Shown one piece after another: positions 1 to 12,500 of a stretch of 64,000 nucleotides of DNA. Each line of letters starts with the position of its first letter. The first letter of the stretch is position 1. The stretch is taken from positions 20,543,379-20,607,378 of the forward strand of contig CM067317.1 of the NCBI GenBank assembly GCA_034231615.1, in the 5' to 3' direction. The notes beneath the pieces are model-generated. The model saw only the letters and a list, made by a program, of their open reading frames with translations. It did not search any database and was not told the origin of the DNA. Origin of the DNA: Meghimatium bilineatum. Its lineage: Eukaryota; Mollusca; Gastropoda; Stylommatophora; Philomycidae. The position numbers were made by a program, and so were the translations under genes.

Positions 1-448
1 ATGACCTTAGCACTCTCCATTCGCACACATAAATCTTCTGTCTGTTTAATTTTTTTCCATTTCATTTAGTCTTGTCTTTGTCCCAAAAGTTTCTTTATAA
101 CAATTTATAATTTACTTTTTGTATAACCATTCCTTCCCTGGCATTAAAAATTCCATCAGTTGCCATTAGATTATGTTGTGCTTGTGAATATTTTTGTGCA
201 TGTTGTATCTTGTGTTCTATGCTTGATAGGGATCATTTGGTCTAACTGTTAATTTTTTGTGTTTTTCATGTTCTTTGAGTTTTCATTAAAATTCCATTAT
301 CCCTTGTTCTCACTTATTGCCTATTGGATCATAGTTTTACTGTAGTCCCACCTGTTATCAATGCTTATTAACGCACAGCAAATTATAGTAGAGAGCCATG
401 GAAGACAATCATCTCTAAAGTTATAAAAATCAGAAATTTATTTCACAG
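1..448. other. Intron preceding exon 1; nothing recognised
   Basis: AT-rich sequence ending in the acceptor TTTCACAG at 441-448. No exon, ORF or repeat family could be identified here. Confidence 0.6.
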
Positions 449-583
449 ATTTATGAGATGATTTTAGTGCGTCATGGTCTGATGATTGTTGGAGATCCTC
501 TAGCAGGGAAAACCTCAGCCTTCAAGACCTTGGCTGCTGCACTTGGAGTTCTATATTCAAAAGGACTTATGGAGGAAAATTCA
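449..583 (+). CDS. DNAH3: DNAH exon 1 of window: AAA2 Walker A
   Basis: 45 codons, starting [10 protein letters not shown] and containing the AAA2 P-loop GDPLAGKT at 491-514. AAA2 of axonemal dyneins binds nucleotide structurally. The acceptor is TTTCACAG and the donor GTGAGT at 584. The exon ends in phase 0 after MEENS. The preceding exon lies outside the window, so this is not the gene start. Confidence 0.93.
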
Positions 584-3500
584 GTGAGTGTTTATGAAAA
601 TATAATATTAATGAATGCATCACTTAGACTGGAATATTCTGGTGACTTCGGCCACCTAAATTTATTTATTGGTAATTAATCTGAGCAAGGTGGACTCAGT
701 TCATTATTTGATAGGATAGGGTAGGTGGAGGTAAAGCTTTTAATTTTTAACTTTTAAGTGTATTTCAACACCTAGACCTAACTACTGGACAACAAATTAT
801 CATCAGTGTATAGCTTATCTATCCATCTTTAATTAGTGATGGTAATGGAAACATAATACATGAAGATTAATATTGAAGAGACTGAAATAATGGCAATTGC
901 AAAGAAAGAGAGAAATATCACTATCTCCATCGATAATAAACACCTTAAACAGGTAAAGGAGTTCACTTACTTAGGAAGCATTATATAGAGTGAAAGGAAA
1001 AACAGTAATGAGATACAATAGATGCAACAAAATATACCAGATCCTAGGACAGATGACATATTTTTAAGAACAAAATGTAAACAGACACTAAAGTTGCTTT
1101 ATACAAGACTTTTGTTACCCCATTACTCTACTACCAGTGCCAAACCTGGACAATGACAGCACAAGACAAAAGAAAAATAGTGACAGTAGAAATGACATGT
1201 CTACAAAGAATACTCGGAGTGTCATTAAGAGATAGAATTAGAAATGATAACGTCAGACAGATAACCAAATCAATACCAGTACCAAACTACCAACAGACAG
1301 CATGCCACAGATGGCCATGACACATAGACATCACTGCTATAAAGCCAGAGGCAGACCATGTAAAAGATGGACCACAGAAATCAAAGAGGTCACAGGAACA
1401 AGCTAACAAACAGTACACAAGAAGGCCATCTGCCAAATATTCCAGTTTTGCATGTGGAACTTTGTCCCATTAGCCATGTGGATATTTACCGCAAACCACA
1501 TTGTTAGCAACTATCATAAATTTTCATGAAAAAACAAAATAACGTGATATGGTAATGCGCTTAAGTGCTTAACAACACATTTAAGTTTAAACATAAAAAA
1601 AAAATCATGATATTAATGATAACAGCAGACAGAAAGTGGGAAGTTGAAAAATACTTTCAATCCAACACAGTGGAAAACTATTTTACTTAATTGTTTAAAA
1701 TCCATTTGTTTTTGACCTTTCAAACACAGATCTGACACAGATTAGAATGTTGGCAGCTGATGTAGTCACATGTAATATTGGGAAAACCTATACATTCAAA
1801 ATAAACCTTCTGTGGATCTTTGCCCCACCTACTCTATATGCTGCAATATATAACTGCAATTCTGCAGAAGGTGGCTGCTGCAAAACACCAAAATAATATA
1901 CACAGTTGCAATACTATTTCTTTACTGCTGATCAAAAGAGTACTGCTGGTTGAAAGAGATGATAAGCTTGAAGTATTGTCAATTGGAACTTTGCTTTTCT
2001 GAAACAATGATAATTAGATGGAACAAGATAATCCTACCTTTTTATTTTCAACTCTAATCCTAACCCTAACCCCTTATTCTACTAGTAGTGAAGCATTGCC
2101 AAATATTGGCTACTTACATAAGTCTAGCCATAACTGAACTTCTTAGTTTTATCTTTAATCCTAACTATCATCACCACCCCCAAATTAAGCCAACTCCTTA
2201 AAGTGGATATGCGGCATAGTCCAGCCAACAGAGGCTGGAAACTAAGATTGGTCTGGCCATTCCCTATATTGACCAGGACCACAGTCCTTCCCATGTAAGC
2301 ATAGGTGCTGAAGTCAGAGATACTAGACAGAGAGGCACACTGGCATCCACGGTATTATGCAATCTGCCTATTTAACATGTCTCTGGCCCACAGAGGCATT
2401 TATCCACAGAAAGCTGTACAGAAACACTAAGGAACTTTTAAATAGAGCGCAGCATTTATCAAGAGAACGAGACTTGTTGAATAGTCATGTTAAACTGGGA
2501 ACAAGAAGAACAACCCTAACTCCTTATTCTACTAATAGTAAAAGATAAATTTATGTCCCATGGCAGCAACCTGCCATTGGGGATTAAGATAATTCTTCAT
2601 GTACTAAGCTGCAGCAACTATTAGGTGGGGTGGTCAATTCCCTTCCTTGCTGTCTTTACCTCCCTAACTCATGTGTCAGGTACTCATTTACAGCTGAGTC
2701 GACTGGAGGAGTGATTTTTTTGTCCGGATGTGGTTTCAAACCTGGCACTCTGTAACCCAGTGATAGAAAGCAAGCTCACTATCAACTAGGCTACCGTGCT
2801 CCTTTACTAATAGTAGCCTAGTACTAGTCCAAATATATAACTTATATTAAAGGATCTTCCCAAAATTACCCCACATTGCTTATTTTCGCAGCAATCAGAA
2901 ATACTAGTGCCGAATTCTAAATAAAATTGAGATGAAAACATAAGTACTGATTGTGTCAAAGAAATATTCACTATTAGAAAGCAGTATTTTAACATCAGAT
3001 GACTGGTTCTCCATTGAGATAAAAAGCAGGATAGCACAAGCTAAATCAGCATTTCAAAAAGTGAGAAATATTCTATGTAATGGAGTAATTTCAGTTTATA
3101 TACAAATTTGAGTACTAGGTTGTTATATCAAACCAATTTTTTTAATGGAAGTGAAGCATCGATGGTAAAGAAAAATAAACCGGTTCACTATGGGGAGATG
3201 TGTCTACATTCCAACTTTATATTATTATGTGCAATTTCATTCAGCTTCCCCTTCATTCAGAGAGCCCCCACCACACACACCAGGGGTATCCAAGGGGAGG
3301 TGGGGGGGCTCTCAGTGCATAGCGTGCAGATCACTGCATGCGGCAGTAGTAAGAGCTTGTAGAATGCATCTTTATCAATATTTCATTTCGTTTAATAATG
3401 TAGGAACTTATTCCAACAAAAAATATGGACATGTCTCCCCGTAAAGTACCAAAACCTCAATGTGAGCTGGAGGCTATTGAGATGTGGCTTTTGAGAATTA

Positions 3501-6500
3501 TTTAAATTCCAAGGCCAAATAAGAAAACTAATGTATAAGTCCTCAGAGATGTTGGAGTAAAAAGACAAATTATATCAAATATTAGAAGCAGACAATCAAG
3601 TTTTATAGGTCATCATAAGGCATATGATGAGTAGAGGAAAGATCCAGGGGAGAAAAGATGGAAGAAGACAGAGAAGTTGCTGGATGGGTTGTTGCTGTGG
3701 AATGAGAATATGTCAGCAGTTGAACTTATTATCTAACCAAATGCCAGTTAATTATAGAGAAACATCAGCTTTGTCATTCGGCATGGCATTTTGGTGATTT
3801 TGTTGCAACAGAAATAGCATGGTGTTTCAAAAATGGTGACAGATGATAAATAACTTTGCTGACCCAGTTTCAGTTTTATATACAATCAGCAGCCGTTAAT
3901 TATTTCTTTCAAAAATTAGGTCATTTACAGAATTATCAATCCTAAAGCTATAACTATGGGTCATCTTTATGGAAGATTTGATCCAGTTTCACATGAGTGG
4001 ACAGATGGTAAGTGTTGTAGTATGTCCAGTGATTGTGATTTAGTTTGTGCTTTTATCCAATACTATCAACTCCCATTAAATAAGAAATATTTCTATAATT
4101 GCCATGGTCTCTGAAAGTACATACTGTTGTTTACTTCATATAATATTTTTCATTTATGTTATTTGTTTATTTCTCATGAAATTTACTATTATCCATTCTT
4201 CTGATTTGTCTCCTTATAAAAGAGATTGTCTATATTAAATTAGTGATGTCCGTTGATGGAGGGTGTTTCTCTAATCAAGTCTGGGACATTCCATCGATCG
4301 TTGGATTAATCAACTAACATCGTAAAATTCAGACCGATTTGTGTAACAGAAGTCAGTTCATTCCAATTCTTTTTCATTCAAGAATCAGTTCATTACTTAG
4401 AGAAAGTAAAACAATAAATATCCATACTATTCAAGAACTGCACAGAATAGCTTTGAACACACAGAATTGGAGAGATCTGATCTCAGCCCTATGCGCTAAC
4501 TTCAGTGCAAAAGGAAAATGAATTAATGAATGAATATTAGATTAATATATCCAACAAATTGATAGGGGATTTGAGTGTTCACAGAAACTTGCTCTAGTAA
4601 TTGTGCAAGAACTTAAGATATTACTGCATATCAAATGACCAAACATGCCATAGCCCTAAAACCGGGCATCATTAAACTCTGCAATGCTTTATAGCAAAAG
4701 TAGAGAAAAGACAATAGATAGATATTAAGTTAAAATGTTTTATTTGAGTGCTGTTAAATATAATATGGCTTATTGTGGTTGTCCATAGTAGCCTATCATC
4801 TTAAAAGTAAAGATAGACCCCATGGCTGCAACCTGGGGGGGGTGTTCTAGAAAAAAAGGTCATCTTGCCATTTTAATATTTTAATTCATAATTTCCCTTG
4901 TTTCCATGAGATTTCGGTGCCTTTTTTATTCAAAGATTATTAAGAGTACAGAGGCTTATGCACCTTTTGCCTAATTTTCTGTTACTAAAAGTCACGTTCT
5001 GATTTCCTAAAGAGGGAGAGTGTCAGAACATCCCTCGCTACCCACATCTGCAGACTTGCTTACTACTTACTAGATATATCATTATTATATAGTAATTATG
5101 ATATCCTGGGGTAAAAATACACAAGGGCAAAACTATGCAGCAGTTTTTTATTCAGATCTTTAGGTTTTTACTACAAACCACGTGACTATGTCAGGTGCTA
5201 ACATCTGATTCTGTCACACAATGAAATTTAATCTCTCAAGGACATGTCATTTTTGAGCCATGAGATAAATTCATTTTTTAATGTTCTTGATGTAATTTTT
5301 TTTCACTTCTAACAATCTGTCTGACGTTATCATTACTGTCATGTTTGTTTACATGTTTACATTGTAATATTTATTGTATTGTTAAGTTATTACGCACATT
5401 ACCTTGTCAAGCTACTGTGTTTTTTCATGACATTTAATTAAAGTTGTGAACAATGTGATCTGGGGCAAAGTTATGCACTGTTGGTGGAGCAAATCAGCAC
5501 TGCAGACTTGGTGTGTAGATTTGCCCCACTCAATGCCCCTCATGTTACTGTCACATTGTTTCTTTTTAGGAATTGCAAATGGAAAAATGACAAAATGAAG
5601 CAGCTGACTGAAAATGAAGCTGCAGCTGCAATCATAGATGCATGATCTCCACTGGTCACGATGCACGATCTCTGCCAGTAATAGATGCATGATCTCTACC
5701 GGTCATAGATGCATGTACTCCGCCGATCATAGATGCAGATCTCCGTTGGTCATAGATGTACAATCTCCACCTGTCATAGATGCACAATCTCCATCAATTA
5801 TAGATGCACGATCTCCACCGTTCACAGACGCATAATCTTTGCTGATCATAGATGCACGATTTTTGCCAATCATAGATACACGATCTCCTCCAGTCATAGA
5901 TACACGATCTCCACCGTTCACAGACGCATAATCTTTGCCAATCATAGATACACGATCTCCACCAGTCATAGATGCACGATCTCCGCTGGTCATAGATGCA
6001 CGATCTCTGTCATTCATAGGCGCATGATCTCCACCGTTTTTAAATGCATGATCTCTGCCAGTCATAGATGCATGATCTTCGCCAGTCATAGATGCACAAA
6101 AGTCAAAATTATAGTTGAGCACCTTATAAAGCACACCAACACGTTGTTATAGTTTCAAAATGGATCTAAGCATCCATTCTTTATATTAATGTTTTTTTGG
6201 TTTTTTTCATATTAGCATTTCTTTATTTTAAAGTTACATAAAGATACATATGCCTAGTTTTGTGTTCTATAGTTTCCACACAATGTGACTGACTGTGTGA
6301 AAACAAGCTGTTGTGCAGTTATTTTGATGTTTCTGTCAATTCTCCCTTGATTTCGTAATTATTTTTGCTTACTTATTTTTGCCCCAAAAATGGGGCAAAG
6401 AGGATGTTTTACAGATTTTCATAAATTTTAATTTTACTGTTTCCAAGTAATTGTATGTTTTCAATACCATCACTAATGTAAGATGGATAGATAAGCTATA

Positions 6501-9500
6501 CACTGATGGCAGTTTGGACTATTATTGTTAAGATTAGTTGTCGGAAATCATTAAAGCATGACACGCATGGTTTTTACCCCAGGCTAACCTATTATACCCC
6601 TGGTTACCCAATTATACACTAAATTTATTAGATGTACAATCTTCCCATCAAAACATAATTCAATAAATATCTGCATGTTGTATTTTCCTTTATAAAAAAT
6701 ACTGTAATATTGAAGAAAAAATTATCAGTTGTACTCTATGCTGAAATCAAATGTGCTAGGCCAAAAAGTGAAAATGTTGCAGTTCAATTGAAAACAACAG
6801 CACAAATATTGACATTCTCTGGTTCAAATAATATTAGTCATTATTCTGATTAAATGAGAGTAAATTCAGAAGAAACAGGTGTCTCTAACTCGTTCCTAAT
6901 TTAATAAGACACAATATCTTTGTCAGGTGTACTGGCTAATACTTTTAGAGAACATGCAACTGACACATCACTATTCAGAAAATGGATTTTGTTTGATGGA
7001 CCTGTGGATGCAGTATGGATTGAGAACATGAATACAGTACTAGATGATAACAAAAAAGTGAGTGAGAAATTATACCCATATATATTTTAATTAATGAAAT
7101 ACTAACTAAGTCTTAACGATGGTTTCTTGACAGTCAGTTTTTATTGTGATAAATCTTTGTTATTGCAGTTTTTGTTTGTGAAAATTAATTGAAAATATTG
7201 ATTTAAAAAGTTATAGATATAGCCAAAAGCAAATCATTAATACAAATAATAAAACAATTTAGTTTAACAGTTTGCAGTGCTACATAACTCCTATACTGAC
7301 ATATGGTTGCAAGTCTTGGACAATAAACAAGCAGGAAAGTGGGAAATTAGAGGCAATAGAGATGTGGTTATACAGAAGAATGCTGAGAATACCATGGACT
7401 GCCAGAAAAATGAATGTGGAGGTGTTGAAAGAGTCAAATGCAAAATGGACCTTAATGAATAATATAAGAAAAATACAGTCTTCATTTTTTGACCACTTCA
7501 TGAGACAGCAAGGTTTGGAGAACATAGCCACAACAGGCAAGATTGAAGGCAACAGAGACAGAGGGTGACAACGTGAGAAAATATTAGACAGTTTGACAAC
7601 CTGGTATGACAGGGAAACAACAATGATCTTGATACATAATGCTTGAGATAAGAAACTATGGAGAGCCATGATCGCCTACGCCAGCCTACATGGCACCTGA
7701 TCATGATGAGTTTAACATGTATACAGTGCAATGGAAATTAAGTGAATCATTTACCTTAGCTGAAATGTGAGTTGTGCCTATGTCAGATACATGAGAGTTT
7801 TAAATATGTATCCCACAACATCATCAATGCCATCATCTGCCATCATTTCACCATGATGTACATAGATGATGAAGGAGGATTGCAGACCAATTCTTTGAAC
7901 ATCTGTACAGCATCAGAAACCAGACTGGTACTCCTGCTGTTGACCACTTCAATGGTATGGCCATTGCAGTGCCCATGATATTCAGATGATATCCATTAAG
8001 TTGTGTTTCTCAGATGACTAAACCCATCATGCACATGATAACCATTATATATATCATAACCCTATGGTAGCAATGCCCGTCAGTCATATGGATGATATCA
8101 ATTGTTTTGAAACAATATTTTATGCTGTTATGTTGTTTGTCCATCACAAGTGATGATGACCATTTGTTACATCCACTTTTGAAAATTCAATTTTAGTTAT
8201 GTCCTTGATTATGAGTTCGTAGATGGCTAATGAGCCCTATTCGAGCTGTAAATGTCCTTGGACAGTTTGGACATGGAATAACGACTGTAGACAGATCTTG
8301 GTCTATCCGTGACTTTCTAGCTGCTCTCCGCTGTTGAGCTGCTGCATTTCTCTTCTTTTCACAAGATGATGCGCTCTTTTTTATTTTAGAGTGCCATGTA
8401 GATCTATTTTGTGCAAGTTCTTCCCATGTATCGTGGTCTATTTCAAAGGCTTTCAGTGAGTCCTTTAACGAGTCCTTGTAGCGCTTCCTTTGGCCACCTT
8501 GAGTTCGTATACCCTTCTCTAGCTCACCATAGAGAAGTATCTTTGGCAGACGATGGTCTGGCATGCGCACCAAATGACCTGCCCAACGAATCTGTGTCTG
8601 CATCAGGATCGTGTCAATGCTTGGGATACCAGCTCTATCAAGGACAGTGGTATCTGGAATCTTGTCTTGCCATCTGATGTTCATAACTTTTCTGAGACAA
8701 TTTGTATGAAAATGATTGAGTTTTTTCACATGACGTCTATACACAGTCCATGTTTCACTAGCGTATAGCAGCACTGGAAGTACCACTGCTCTGTAAACTT
8801 TCAGCTTAGTCTGTAGGTTAATACCATTTCTACGCCAAACATTTGCGTACAATCTGCCGAAAGTACTGCTTGCTTTGGCGATCCTTGTATACACTTCATC
8901 ATCAACATTGGCATTTTGTGATAATGTACTGAATGCTGTACATATCTTTATGCTGTATCTGTACATATCTTTATGCTGTACATATCTCACAGATCACTCA
9001 ATCATTGCTTGATAAATTCGCCTGAATGTTGCCAGGTCCTGAAAAAGGGAGCAAAGAATCACAGTACTGTTACCTGCTAAAAAACATTGTAAGACATGAC
9101 AGAGATGAGTTTGGGAGTGGAGTTGGCTATTCCATACCATAGAGGGTCAAAGTGACCCAGAAAGTGACACAAAGTATTCTATTCTCCAGACTACATTCTG
9201 AAAATCTGCAGGCGTTTGATAATGAATGCAGAAAACGAATTGCTGGATATAGAGATTGATGAATATGGGAATTATCAAGTGCTGATAATTTATATTCATT
9301 ATTTTTGTGTGGACAATAATAGTTTTTCAATGACCAGAAATATCAGGTTTGTGCAGACTATAATGTTATCACTACTTTCAATATTAAAACACTGAAAACG
9401 TGTTTGGACATGTATGCAGACATGATTCCATGTCAAAATCAATATTGCAGGGTATAGTTGATGGTCAGAGAATCAAAGTGGAGAGGGGGGGGGCCAAAGA

Positions 9501-12500
9501 ATATCATGAACATACAATATCAAAGACTAGACAGGAAAAGACTTTTCCACACTCATCATCGTTGAAAATAGCAATCGCTGGAGGAGTCAGTGTGTTGATG
9601 CATCTAATGTAGTACCCCTATGACCCTGACGGGATATGGGTTTGACGATAGATGAATGATAATGTAGAAAAAAAATATTCCAGTCAATATTTGTGTCATT
9701 ATAATGAAAAGAATATCCAGATTACAAAATCTTAAGACATACTTTGTGTTTTATATTAGCTGTGTCTTATGAGTGGAGAAATCATTCAGATGAACAGTAC
9801 ACAAAATATGGTGTTTGAGCCTCAAGATCTGGAGCAGGCATCTCCAGCAACAGTTAGCAGGTCTGTTAGTTTGATCATATACCATTGTTGTCATTATAAT
9901 TTATTCAGACTTACTTGTTATTATGTTTAGTCAATGGATTTCATTGTGTGATTCTTATTGACTATTGTCAGTTGGATGACACAGCTGTGTTATCTGTACT
10001 TGCCATTAAGTGTAAAGATTGGAGTCTCAGTTTGCATCTTGGTATAAGTAGGTACTTGGACAAAATTTTCAATATAGTGCTACATAATACAAATAATGCT
10101 ACAAATAATATAGTTAGATAGCCCTTAAAAATTGCAATTCAACGATACCTCAACCAAGTATGTACGTCAATGGTGAAAAAAGTTATGAATTTTTTTCTAA
10201 TGAATTTGACATCAAAATAATTTACATGGAACATATAGGAAAATATAAATAAAACTTGTGACTACAAAATGTAGCTGAGCTGATAATTTCTGAATTATCT
10301 TTGTTATTTTCAATAATACAATACACAAAATATACATTTTTGTGTTTGCAGAAACAAGACGCTTATGTTGATCACATTTCTGGAATTTTCTTATGGACAC
10401 AGAACTAATTATATTCAAAATGGCTGCTAATTTGCATAATTAAAATGAAAATAAATTATATATCTATTAAACATAATAAAATACCACAGAAACTATATAT
10501 TTTAGTATTCACAAAGATATACCGCATCAGTTGATCACATTGCTGTGATTCTCAGATGCACATATTACTAATTAATATTCAAAATGTTGGCTAATTTGCA
10601 TAATTTAAACAAATGTTGATGTTTTAAATAATTAACAGCTGGTTTGGGCATTGTATTACTCTCTTACAAGTTACATATATAAAAAGAAAAATGGTTATAG
10701 AACTTAATAAATCTAGTTTCAAACACAACAAATGATGCGAACACTATTTTAAAACCCTGTCACATGAAATTTATAGCCTAAGCAAAATTTCCCAAATACG
10801 CTAATCCCAGATGTCCAAGTACCTAGTATAAGTTGAATCACTGGTTTTGTTGAGAATATGTTTGTTTTCCAAGTATCTCTAACGATGTCTATCCTGTGTT
10901 TTCTTGTCTTCCATCTATAACTGGAGATATGACTGTGTGCCTTTGAATGTATCTGACTGAAATTCATTCTGATAAGATGTCCAAACTATTTTATTAGTTG
11001 TGTCTCTATATATTTACTACAAGATGTGCATATCTGATTATAATTTTGTTGTTTCATAGTCTGTCTAACCTGGTGATATTGATAACCTTTCTCAAGAATT
11101 TCCTTTCACAAGGTACTAGCTCCCTTTTATTTGTAGACTTCAAGGACCAGGTTGGTCACTGTTATTTTATTATTGTCTCATATTGATAAATTAAATAAAG
11201 CATCTGGCATGTTATAAAACCAACTGATAAAGGTTGTAGGTTTATATCAAAATATCTTTCCAATATTTAAATAAATTCATGATAAAACTATCCCTATAAA
11301 ATTTAAGAGAATGTCACTTTATTTATCACATTGTTGCAGGTCAACTTTTCTTCTAACCACTCAATTAAACATGCAGAAAAATTGTTGCCAATTGCTATAT
11401 ACTTCAATATGCCAAGCTATACTACTTTTCCGGCAGTGCCCATTTTTCCTATTGCTCATTCAATAGATGAGTGTATTCTTTATGCCATGTGGTACTGCTT
11501 TTGTAGCTCTTTGATGTCTGATACAATTTCTCTCCAATTATTGATTTGTGCCAGTCATCTGGTACTTTTCGTACTGACCAGGCTATTGTGAATAATCTAA
11601 AAATCTAATTTCATTCATTCATTCATTCATTTTCCTTTTGCGCTGAAGTTAGCGCATAGGGCAGAGGTCAGATCTCTCCAATTATGTCTGTTCAAAGCTA
11701 TTCTGTGCAGTTCTTGAATAGTATGAATAAATTTATTTAACATGTAACAATTAATGCATTATGAAATATTTCTCTTGGAATATATTACCTTTATTTATCT
11801 GCATCACCAGATGTGGTATGATCTATATGGATTCACTACAATTGGGATGGGAGCCATTGGTTAACTCTTGGATGAGTTCACAATTACTAGAGACTTTAAA
11901 AAAGGAACAGCGAGATATGATAAAGGTCAGCTGTTTTTTAATTTTTTATCTAGTTTATTTGTTCCTGTAGCTGCAGTATTTCTTTAGCGTGTCTTGTTTA
12001 ATGTTCATTTTATATTATTAAAACAAATTAAAAAAATTATAGAATCAGTTATTCAGGTTTAGCAATTGTAATAATGGCAACCTATTCTTGTGTGACCTTC
12101 TTAAAAAGAAGCATTTTTTCTTGTGCGTTTCTTTGAAATTGTATGAGGATTGTTTTTTAAGTAAGTATTGAGACACCAGATTCACTAATCTAACTTCAAG
12201 ATATCTGCTGCTAGTGCCCTTAACTATTTATCAATGCCAGTCTACAGTTCATCATCATATTTATGTATGTATATGTACGTATATGTATGTATGTATGTAT
12301 ATATGTATGTACGTATGTACATATATATATACATACATATATACATATGATGATGAACTGTAGACTGGCATTGATAAATAGTTAAGATAGATAAATAGAA
12401 TAATTGTCTCCTGAAAGAGTTAAGACTTTCTTGACTGTTTTTCACAGATGCTGTTTGAGTGGATCCTGCCTCCTTGTCTAAGTTTTGTCAGCAAGTCATG

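Noticed and set aside
3108-3444. Two overlapping 84-codon ORFs
   Set aside because: No homology; they cross the GC-rich hairpin and show low-complexity sequence.
5633-6096. CRISPR array
   Set aside because: Units are contiguous and diverged without unique spacers, in a eukaryotic intron.
5727-6152. Open frames of 135 and 139 codons as a repeat-protein gene
   Set aside because: They exist on both strands only because the 24-bp unit is a multiple of three; no start context, splice sites or homology.
7280-7669. 129-codon minus-strand ORF
   Set aside because: Antisense shadow of LINE family B; the plus frame carries the conserved motifs.
12242-12445. 67-codon minus-strand ORF rich in YIYTYIHT
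   Set aside because: Produced by the TATG/TACA loop of the hairpin.
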